Source: JBAXGW01 sp037139195
GTDB taxonomy: Bacteria; Bacteroidota; Bacteroidia; Bacteroidales; JAHJDW01
DNA: 8,291 nucleotides
NCBI GenBank assembly: GCA_037139195.1
Contig: JBAXGW010000116.1
Coordinates: 1-8,291 of the forward strand
Direction of reading: 5' to 3'
The notes beneath the pieces are model-generated. The model had not been told where the DNA came from and searched no databases. It was given only the letters and a program-made list of their open reading frames with translations. Every line of letters starts with the position of its first letter. Positions within the stretch are counted from its first letter, which is position 1. Position numbers and translations under genes: made by a program. Positions 1-5,199 of this stretch are shown piece after piece.

Positions 1-258
1 CATCCCCTAAAGATAGGCATTTTTTAAGATGAGCTAAGGGGATACCCAGTTAATACAATTAATAAATATAATTTCTTCATTTTATTAAATTTAATCTATT
101 GCCCCATCACTATGGGCTTTGGGAATACGCTCAATTCAGAGCAACTTAATGTTCAACTATATTTTAATTATATTATTTAGGCTTCCTTTTCTGTTCAATA
201 ATATCTTGACGAATTTCACAATAAATCTACAACTACAATTAATCCTTAAATAATTGAT
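1..258. other. AT-rich intergenic region, no supported gene
   Basis: No reading frame here looks like a gene or a credible gene end. Two weak inverted repeats are visible. ATCCCCT (2-8) can pair with AGGGGAT (37-43) across a long loop. GCCCCAT (101-107) can pair with ATGGGC (112-117) with one bulged base. Neither is followed by a convincing T tract. The region lies downstream of the minus-strand membrane-protein gene that ends at 259, so it probably holds that gene's 3' untranslated sequence, but I see no clear terminator for it. Confidence 0.5.
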
Positions 259-747
259 TTATTTTTTCAACTCTACTTTTAGCAGCTCGGAAGTTATTGG
301 CGCAAAATGCAAATTAATTTCATCGCCCTCTTTTGCACAATCAAAAATTTCTTTTTCAACCCTAAGCTCTTCTCCCGAAAAATCAAATATGTATTTATCA
401 AAAGGTTTCATATCAATACCAACATGTCCAACTTTGCCACTGCCTGCCTCATAATCAACTTCTTTCTTTTTATGTGTAATTACTTTAGTAATTATCACCT
501 TTTCTCCATTTCTCAAATCTAATAATACCTTTCTAATTATTAAGTAGAAAATCAGAAAACATATAAGGAATAATAAAATAAACGACTCAATTAAAAATTT
601 AACAAAAAACACTTCGCCAATATAGTAATAGTTAACCATCAACACGGATGAAACTAATACCAATAGCATAGAAGGCAATAATATTGCAGGTCGAAAATTA
701 TAATTCAACTCTTTTCTATCTTCTTTTGTTAAATCAACTCTTATCAT
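259..747 (-). CDS. Small two-helix membrane protein of unknown function
   Basis: A 162-residue protein that I do not recognise as a named family. Two strongly hydrophobic stretches, about residues 21-42 and 47-71, look like a transmembrane hairpin. They follow a short charged N-terminus (MIRVDLTKEDRKEL). The remaining 90 or so residues are soluble and charged. They begin with a DLRNGEKVIITKVITHKKKE segment just after the second helix and look beta-rich, so a small membrane-anchored beta domain is a fair guess. The start is ATG at 747. An alternative start at the Met of residue 27 would destroy the first helix. The gene follows the lyase on the same strand, but a terminator hairpin (763-811) lies between them only about 16 nt before this start. 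The gene therefore either has its own weak promoter or depends on readthrough. Being a real gene rests on the coherent membrane topology and lack of a competing frame. Confidence 0.75.
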   Translation of the reverse strand: MIRVDLTKEDRKELNYNFRPAILLPSMLLVLVSSVLMVNYYYIGEVFFVKFLIESFILLFLICFLIFYLIIRKVLLDLRNGEKVIITKVITHKKKEVDYEAGSGKVGHVGIDMKPFDKYIFDFSGEELRVEKEIFDCAKEGDEINLHFAPITSELLKVELKK

Positions 748-762
748 AATAAGGTAATATAT

Positions 763-811
763 AAAAAAAGGAGTTTTACTATTCTGAATATCAAAAAAAT
801 AAAACTCCTTT
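763..811 (-). terminator. Rho-independent terminator, minus strand
   Basis: The arms 767-778 (AAAGGAGTTTTA) and 800-811 (TAAAACTCCTTT) are perfectly complementary over 12 bp, with a 21-nt loop. Read on the minus strand, the hairpin runs straight into a T tract (complement of the A run at 763-769). No T tract follows on the plus strand, so it is directional. It most simply ends the transcript of the lyase gene (stop at 999), leaving a long 3' tail that contains the 832-996 repeat. It is also close to the start of the next gene (747) and could act as an attenuator for it. Confidence 0.75.
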
Positions 812-831
812 CCTTAATCAAATATTTAACA

Positions 832-996
832 AGTGTCTGTCTATAAACACCGTGTCTTGTTTATAAAGTTCGAGAACGCACTTCGACTGTCGCTCAGCGA
901 CCAGAAGGAAGTATTGAAAACCAAGGAGTTTACATGAGTAAATGACTGTTTTCAATGCGACGACAACGAAGTTATCGGACTTTATAGACAAACACT
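832..996. repeat. 165-bp palindromic MITE-like element (nested hairpins)
   Basis: The ends are inverted repeats: 832-847 (AGTGTCTGTCTATAAA) matches the complement of 981-996 at 15 of 16 positions. Pairing continues inward, with ATAAAGT (863-869) against ACTTTAT (979-985) and further partly matched arms. A central hairpin follows: ATTGAAAAC (913-921) pairs with GTTTTCAAT (948-956), and TTTAC (929-933) pairs with GTAAA (938-942) around an ATGA loop. The left side also has a second version of the terminal motif (near 853-868) and a GTCGCT/AGCGAC mini-palindrome at 889-901. No transposase is encoded. The element begins 2 nt beyond the lyase stop codon and is visibly richer in G+C than the flanks. 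It contains CTTCGACTGTCGCTCAG (881-897), a core shared with the repeats at 2338-2460 and 4028-4167. Confidence 0.75.
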
Positions 997-998
997 AA

Positions 999-2180
999 TT
1001 ATATCTTAGCTAATGCTTGTTCCAAATCATCTATTATATCATTAACATCTTCAATTCCCACAGAGAAGCGAACCAAACCTGGTGTAATACCAGCTTTTGC
1101 ACGACTTTCTTCTGTCATTTTTGAATGCGTCATAGATGCTGGGTGTTGAATTAATGTTTCTACTCCACCTAATGAAACAGCTAAAATACATAAATGAACA
1201 TTGTTCATCAATATTTTTCCTGCTTCAATTCCGCCTTTAACTTCGAAACTAATCATTGTTCCAGATCCGTCCATTTGCTCTCTAGCTAAACGATATTGTG
1301 GATGAGATTCTAATCCGGGGTATTTTGCCCAAGCTACTTTTGGATGATTTTCTAAGAAACGTGCAACTTTCAAAGCATTTTCCTGAGCTCTTTCAATTCT
1401 GATTCCTAGCGTTTTCATCCCTCTAATTACCAAGTATGCTTGATGTGGATCCATATTGCAACCCATAGTAACCATCATTGCACGTACTTTATTATAAAGC
1501 GCTTGCTCTTTAACAACAATCATTCCGGCAACAACATCTGCATGTCCATTAAGGAATTTAGTCATTGAATGAAATACGATATCAACTCCTAAATCTAAAG
1601 GACGTTGTAAATATGGACTACAAAATGTATTATCAACAACGGTGATTAAATTATGTTTTTTTGCAATTGCAACACATGCTTTGATATCGCATATATCCAT
1701 TGTAGGGTTTGTAGGCGACTCAAGATAAAGAACTTTTGTATTTGGCTTAATTGATTTTTCTAATTCGTCAAGATTTGTAGTATCAATAAATGAAGATTGA
1801 ACACCAAATCTTGAGAAATGATTTTCCAACACAACTCTTGATGGTCCATAAACAGCAGCAGTGCTAACAATATGATCACCCGCATTTAAAAGCGCCATAT
1901 AAATAGTAGTAACAGCACCCATTCCAGAAGCACAACCAACACCTCTGTAGCCATTTTCTAGCTCAGCAACCATGTTTTCTAACGCATTGATTGTTGGATT
2001 GTTGATACGAGTATAAATATAACCATCGCTTTCGCCAGCAAAACAAGCTGCACCATGATCTACATTTTCAAAAGAAAAAGTAGAAGTTTGATAAATTGGA
2101 ACAGTAGCACTTCCGTATTGATCTTTATGTCCACCACCGTGGATTAATTTTGAATTGAAACCTAAATTTTTTGTATCCAT
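999..2180 (-). CDS. PLP-dependent Cys/Met metabolism enzyme, probable methionine gamma-lyase
   Basis: A cytosolic pyridoxal-phosphate enzyme of the Cys/Met metabolism (trans-sulfuration) family, 393 residues, the usual full length. Family landmarks are in order: YTRINNPT (56-63, phosphate contacts from the neighbouring subunit), SGMGA (85-89, cofactor phosphate), the active-site Tyr111 in YGPS, Asp183 in VVDNTF (pyridine nitrogen), the Schiff-base Lys208 in HSMTKFLNGHAD, SLGGVETL (336-343), HPASMTHS (346-353) and the substrate-carboxylate Arg371 in LVRFSVGIED. The HPASMTHS and SPYLQRPL segments resemble methionine gamma-lyase (methionine to methanethiol, 2-oxobutyrate and ammonia). However, the Cys that marks well-studied methionine lyases just after Tyr-Gly is Pro113 here. 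Cystathionine gamma-lyase or O-acetylhomoserine sulfhydrylase activity therefore cannot be excluded. No promoter of the TAnnTTTG type is visible in the 279-bp spacer upstream, which is filled by two repeat elements, so it may be reached by readthrough from the FKBP operon. Family certain, exact reaction not. Confidence 0.96.
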   Translation of the reverse strand: MDTKNLGFNSKLIHGGGHKDQYGSATVPIYQTSTFSFENVDHGAACFAGESDGYIYTRINNPTINALENMVAELENGYRGVGCASGMGAVTTIYMALLNAGDHIVSTAAVYGPSRVVLENHFSRFGVQSSFIDTTNLDELEKSIKPNTKVLYLESPTNPTMDICDIKACVAIAKKHNLITVVDNTFCSPYLQRPLDLGVDIVFHSMTKFLNGHADVVAGMIVVKEQALYNKVRAMMVTMGCNMDPHQAYLVIRGMKTLGIRIERAQENALKVARFLENHPKVAWAKYPGLESHPQYRLAREQMDGSGTMISFEVKGGIEAGKILMNNVHLCILAVSLGGVETLIQHPASMTHSKMTEESRAKAGITPGLVRFSVGIEDVNDIIDDLEQALAKI

Positions 2181-2196
2181 TTTCTCTCTGTTTTAC

Positions 2197-2315
2197 GGGA
2201 TTTCTTAAAATCATTTATTTTGTTGTTGGATTTCAATTTTAAAATCCTCACATACTAAGGTATGCTGCGGTTTTAAAACCTTATCCGCCTAAAAATAAAT
2301 GATTTTCAGAAACCC
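2197..2315. repeat. 119-bp palindromic element upstream of the lyase gene
   Basis: The outer arms are 2201-2221 and 2292-2312, complementary at 20 of 21 positions, and GGG (2197-2199) can extend the pairing with CCC (2313-2315). Inside are two copies of the self-complementary TTTTAAAA (2237-2244 and 2271-2278). They flank a small hairpin of CATAC (2251-2255) and GTATG (2260-2264) with a TAAG loop. No protein is encoded. The element ends 16 nt before the lyase start codon, so it would form most of the lyase 5' leader if transcription starts upstream of it. It is not related in sequence to the other repeats in the window. A dispersed repeat is the best reading, and a leader structure with regulatory effect is possible. 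Confidence 0.7.
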
Positions 2316-2337
2316 TTATTATTATAATAAATTATTT

Positions 2338-2460
2338 CCGCATGTTATTTGTTTATTCTCTTAATAGACTTCGACTCCGCTCAGTCTGCGGTAAATCTGA
2401 GTATAATCGAAGGGTATTTATTATTACTTTATAAAATCCCTAAGGATTTAAAGCAATAAC
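2338..2460. repeat. Palindromic repeat family copy A (degraded)
   Basis: This copy matches the one at 4043-4167. The first 55 bases (2338-2392 against 4043-4097) align without gaps at 50 positions, including 27 identical bases in a row, and similarity continues to the closing GCAATAAC. The central hairpin has left arm CTTCGACTCCGCTCAG (2369-2384), identical to copy B, but its right arm (2397-2412) keeps only 12 of 16 pairing positions. A second hairpin, AAATCC/GGATTT, lies at 2434-2449. The last base of the repeat falls in the stop codon of the FKBP gene (2460-2462), so the element forms that gene's 3' untranslated region. Confidence 0.75.
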
Positions 2461-2891
2461 TATTTAACTGATAACACTTCTACTTCAAAGAACAAATCTT
2501 CGCCAGCTAAAGGATGATTTCCATCTAAAACATAAACATCATCTTTAACTTCCTGAACCACGAAATCGTACTCTTCGCCATCTTCGCCTTCAAGGAAAAT
2601 TACAACACCTGGTTTAATTTCTTCGCCTTCAGGAATTTCTTCTTTTGGAACTTCAATAACTAATTCATCATCAAATAAGCCATAGCCATCTTCACAAGAA
2701 ACTGGGAACGATTTTTTTTCGCCAGCTTTCATACCCATAATTCCATCTTCAAAACCTTTAACAATATCACCTGTTCCTACTTCAAAATCCAATGGTTCTG
2801 TATCATAGCTAGAATCGAATATTTCGCCATCTTCAAATTTACCAATAAAATGTACCGACACTTTACTGCCTTTTTTAATTTCTTTTCCCAT
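2460..2891 (-). CDS. FKBP-type peptidyl-prolyl cis-trans isomerase, SlyD-like
   Basis: A 143-residue cytosolic prolyl isomerase of the SlyD-like FKBP group, which combines proline isomerisation with holdase chaperone activity. The FKBP core is split. Residues 1-70 carry KGSKVSVHFIGKFEDGEIFD and VGTGDIVKGFEDGIMGMKAGEKK, and the last strand is FFEVEVLSV (134-142). Between them, at about 72-128, is the insert-in-flap domain that binds unfolded chains. The SlyD signature DGNHPLAGEDL follows it (123-133). There is no signal peptide and no His/Cys-rich metal-binding tail like that of E. coli SlyD, so a nickel role is not indicated. The protein is very acidic. It starts 5 nt after the stop of the NA37 gene, so the two are almost certainly co-transcribed from the promoter at 3968-3999. 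The stop codon touches the repeat copy at 2338-2460. Confidence 0.96.
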   Translation of the reverse strand: MGKEIKKGSKVSVHFIGKFEDGEIFDSSYDTEPLDFEVGTGDIVKGFEDGIMGMKAGEKKSFPVSCEDGYGLFDDELVIEVPKEEIPEGEEIKPGVVIFLEGEDGEEYDFVVQEVKDDVYVLDGNHPLAGEDLFFEVEVLSVK

Positions 2892-2896
2892 AATAT

Positions 2897-3946
2897 TTAT
2901 TGTTCGTTTGTATAATAAAGTTTGTAAAAATTCATTTCTCTTTCTTGATCGTAACCCTTTTCTATCATCTGCTTGTCGCCATGAATATAAACATGAAAGT
3001 TTTTATCAAGCTTCAATGTGCTTTTAAAAGCCCCTTTTGCATTTTTGTATGCATAGGGATTAATTTCAAAAGCCTCGTCGGGCAAACTTGCTTTTGTTTC
3101 TTGAACATAATTTGTTTTATAATCCTTGAAAGCTTCAATTACTTCGGGCTCCTGAATTACATTAACCATAAAATCGTCTTCTACAAAAGTATCGTTCTTT
3201 TTAAAATAATTGAGCGATTTATTTAGCATATTTATTTGATCGGGCTTATTAACGCTATGTTCTTGGTTATAAACCTCCTTGACAAATCCGCGACACAAAT
3301 CCATATAATTTTTTGTGAATAAAAACTCGTCCTCAACCGGTTTCACTTTCAAAAAATAATCGCGCCAGTATTGAGCATCATCAGTTTTATTAATATTATC
3401 TATCATATAAACTCGATAACCCTTATCTTCGCTAACATTAGCAATCAAGCAACCTTTATCTAGTTTTTTAATATTGATACCTTCTTCGGTAGTTAAGCCG
3501 AACGTTGATTTATTTCTCAATACCTTTAAATAGGTTTCTTTATTTTCCGATTTAAAAACACCAATTGCCTCAGTTTCTTCGCCTTCATAGTAGCAATTGC
3601 TTAATAAAACAACATAAACCTCTCCAGATTTAATTTTTGGATGAGAAGAAGTATCGTATAAATGATTACAAATATTAACCGATTGAGTTCTTAATGAAGA
3701 TTTATCAGTAAAAATATGCTTAGCATAGGTGTAAATTGCATTTAAATCGAGCGATGCATCGTGAGTAAATTCAAATTGGGCAGTACCCTGAAAAGGAGAC
3801 AAAAAATATTTTCCTAGCAATTCGCCAATAGGATTTTCATATAAATCTATCTGATTATCAGAAAGAACCAAACCCTCCTCTTCGTTCTTGTTACCAACCC
3901 AATGTATGATTATTGACTCAACTTTTGCTTCCGAAATATCTATCAT
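2897..3946 (-). CDS. Nucleoid-associated protein, NA37/NdpA (YejK) family
   Basis: A 349-residue cytosolic protein that I assign to the 37-kDa nucleoid-associated family (NdpA/YejK, Pfam NA37), whose members bind DNA and co-purify with the nucleoid. Their exact role is poorly known. Supporting features are the N-terminal pattern ISEAKVESIIIHWVGNK (4-20) followed by EEGLVLSD (23-30), the central AIGVFKSEN (127-135) and GINIKKLDKGCLI (156-168), DAQYWRDYFLKVKP (190-203), and the C-terminal LKLDKNFHVYIHGDKQMIEK (311-330) with GYDQEREMNFYKLYY. Length matches the family (335 in E. coli) and no segment looks missing. The ATG at 3946 is supported by a promoter that would start transcription about 15 nt upstream. 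The FKBP gene follows after 5 nt, which suggests a linked role. Family assignment is from recalled motifs, and DNA binding is inferred. Confidence 0.92.
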   Translation of the reverse strand: MIDISEAKVESIIIHWVGNKNEEEGLVLSDNQIDLYENPIGELLGKYFLSPFQGTAQFEFTHDASLDLNAIYTYAKHIFTDKSSLRTQSVNICNHLYDTSSHPKIKSGEVYVVLLSNCYYEGEETEAIGVFKSENKETYLKVLRNKSTFGLTTEEGINIKKLDKGCLIANVSEDKGYRVYMIDNINKTDDAQYWRDYFLKVKPVEDEFLFTKNYMDLCRGFVKEVYNQEHSVNKPDQINMLNKSLNYFKKNDTFVEDDFMVNVIQEPEVIEAFKDYKTNYVQETKASLPDEAFEINPYAYKNAKGAFKSTLKLDKNFHVYIHGDKQMIEKGYDQEREMNFYKLYYTNEQ

Positions 3947-3967
3947 TTTACGTTATTTTTCAACTAA

Positions 3968-3999
3968 CAAACGTAGTGGATTTTTCGTTAATTGCCAAA
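3968..3999 (-). promoter_or_regulatory. Bacteroidota-type promoter of the NA37-FKBP operon
   Basis: On the minus strand, TTTG (3999-3996) is followed after exactly 20 nt by TACGTTTG (3975-3968). This matches the Bacteroidota sigma-A pattern of a -33 TTG(TTTG) and a -7 TAnnTTTG box. Transcription would start near 3962, giving a leader of about 15 nt before the ATG at 3946. Confidence 0.75.
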
Positions 4000-4027
4000 T
4001 AAATACTTGATAATTATCTAAACAAAG

Positions 4028-4167
4028 GAATAACCCCTAAACCCGCAAGCTAATTGTTAATTCTCTTGATAGACTTCGACTCCGCTCAGTCTGCGGTCAC
4101 TCTGAGCGAAGTCGAAGAGTATTTACTATTAATGTGTTATAAATTCCTTGCGGATTTTAGGAATAAC
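4028..4167. repeat. Palindromic repeat family copy B (well preserved)
   Basis: The centre is a near-perfect 16-bp hairpin: CTTCGACTCCGCTCAG (4074-4089) pairs with CTGAGCGAAGTCGAAG (4102-4117) across a 12-nt loop. The single C/A mismatch becomes a G-U pair in a minus-strand transcript, so the RNA could pair fully in that direction. The outer ends also form an imperfect inverted repeat. The complement of 4028-4050 (beginning CTTGCGGGTTTAGG) resembles 4147-4167 (CTTGCGGATTTTAGG...). The element lies between divergent genes, just upstream of the NA37 promoter. It is homologous to 2338-2460 over its whole shared length. With the promoter above and the weak -7 box below, it accounts for most of the gene-free stretch 3947-4338. 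Confidence 0.8.
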
Positions 4168-4307
4168 ATTGATTAACACTTAAAATATGAAATGTCTAAA
4201 AAGCAAGTACATCAACTTCTAATTGACGGAAAAACAATTTTATTTATCTATTTAAATCACTACCATAAAAAATTAATTATGTTTTCACAAATAAATTGTT
4301 TTTTATC

Positions 4308-4315
4308 TATATTTG
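4308..4315 (+). promoter_or_regulatory. Possible -7 box for the beta-barrel gene
   Basis: TATATTTG fits the TAnnTTTG -7 pattern and would start transcription near 4321, about 18 nt before the ATG at 4339. No TTG is visible at the expected -33 distance, so this is half a promoter at best. It favours the start at 4339 over the in-frame ATG at 4192, which would lie upstream of the transcript. Confidence 0.35.
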
Positions 4316-4338
4316 TAAATATTATAATTTCATCCCTC

Positions 4339-4992
4339 ATGAAAATCACATTGTGTTTACTTGTTTTTCTTTTTATTTCCATTTCTAATTCAAACTCTCA
4401 ATCTATAGAAATAAATAGCTTAGCAAACCGAAATAGATTCTATTGCCTATCTTCTTCAACAGACAATGATTACAGTTCAAAATACAATTATGCAGTAGGC
4501 TTATGCTTCAATGATATTAAAATATTTTCACAAACATTCAAATTCACATTAAAGTATGATTATTATCGAGGAACTATAAATGTGTACGATGGTATGATGG
4601 GAGGTGGTGATGGAGTATATTTAGATCTTAAAAAAAACACTTTAAGTCTAGGTATCTATCCTTTTAATTACAAATTCAACAATCTCAATTTAAACTTTGG
4701 CGGAGACTTCAATTATTCCTTTCATGAAAATATTACAGGAGAAGCTACTTCTTTTCATGGATTAAACTCTAAATCCTATCCTATTAATAATAGATATACA
4801 AAACTAAACTTTGGTTTAGCAGGAAATTTAAGTTATTCAATTCTTTTAAAAAACAATTTGTATTTAAATCCTCAATTTAGTGCTTTTATTGGCTTAACGA
4901 ATGAATTTAAAAATATACCTAATCACACAAAATCATTTAGACAATATTTGGGTATTGGATTAATTAAAAAACTAGAACAAAAATTGAACTAA
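4339..4992 (+). CDS. Exported protein, probable outer-membrane beta-barrel
   Basis: A 217-residue protein not assignable to a named family. Residues 1-21 (MKITLCLLVFLFISISNSNS then Q) form a standard signal peptide. The rest lacks helices and shows repeated alternating polar/hydrophobic stretches rich in Tyr, Phe, Asn and Gly, for example FKFTLKYDYYRG (67-78), NLNLNFGGDFNYSF (115-128), TKLNFGLAGNLSYSILL (154-170) and LYLNPQFSAFIGL (174-186). That pattern is typical of small Bacteroidota outer-membrane barrels of the porin-like or OmpW/OprF-like kind. The frame is open back to an ATG at 4192, but the extra 49 residues are hydrophobic and unstructured-looking, would bury the signal peptide, and lie in sequence abutting the repeat copy B. 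I therefore choose 4339. It stands alone on the plus strand, between divergent NA37 and convergent FISUMP genes. Function unknown. Confidence 0.7.
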   Translation: MKITLCLLVFLFISISNSNSQSIEINSLANRNRFYCLSSSTDNDYSSKYNYAVGLCFNDIKIFSQTFKFTLKYDYYRGTINVYDGMMGGGDGVYLDLKKNTLSLGIYPFNYKFNNLNLNFGGDFNYSFHENITGEATSFHGLNSKSYPINNRYTKLNFGLAGNLSYSILLKNNLYLNPQFSAFIGLTNEFKNIPNHTKSFRQYLGIGLIKKLEQKLN

Positions 4993-5104
4993 TATTTTTT
5001 CATCAAAATAACAGTCATTTTATTTCTATTCTATAGTTTAACGCAAATTACTCAATAATTTCAGCCTCACTTAAATCGAGTAACTAAAAAAGCTTAAAAT
5101 ACTT

Positions 5105-5122
5105 CCAATATCATTGGTTTTT
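5105..5122 (+). terminator. Weak candidate terminator after the beta-barrel gene
   Basis: CCAAT (5105-5109) and ATTGG (5113-5117) form a 5-bp hairpin with a 3-nt loop, followed directly by TTTTT (5118-5122). The stem is short and lies 113 nt after the stop codon, so this is a weak call. The spacer 4993-5199 between the convergent genes also contains a pair of small inverted repeats at 5161-5201 (AGGCT/AGCCT enclosing AGCAT/ATGCT). On the minus strand these follow the FISUMP gene but have no T tract. Confidence 0.25.
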
Positions 5123-5199
5123 CATGCTCATGATAAAAGTCAAATAGAGTTTAATTATAGAGGCTACTTGGATATTTAGCATGCCGGAATGCTCGAAGC

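Noticed and set aside
173..226. Short minus-strand frame reading like a protein tail (CEIRQDIIEQKRKPK then stop)
   Set aside because: It is preceded in frame by stop codons at 227-229 and beyond, has no start, and covers only 17 residues. It could be a decayed remnant but cannot be supported.
832..996. Complete insertion sequence
   Set aside because: It has terminal inverted repeats but only 165 bp and no transposase frame, so only a non-autonomous element is possible.
2181..2459. SAM or other riboswitch in front of the methionine-metabolism gene
   Set aside because: The leader shows only symmetrical palindromes and a repeat copy. I see none of the conserved motifs of known SAM riboswitch classes.
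2900..3226. Open plus-strand frame antisense to the NA37 gene
   Set aside because: It is the shadow of a well-supported gene on the other strand, with a Phe/Ile/Cys-rich product that has no family features.
832..4167. CRISPR array
   Set aside because: The repeats are long palindromes of different kinds at irregular distances, with genes between them, not short regularly spaced units.
4192..4338. N-terminal extension of the beta-barrel gene from the ATG at 4192
   Set aside because: The 49 added residues would bury a clear signal peptide that begins at 4339, and the only candidate -7 box lies downstream of 4192.
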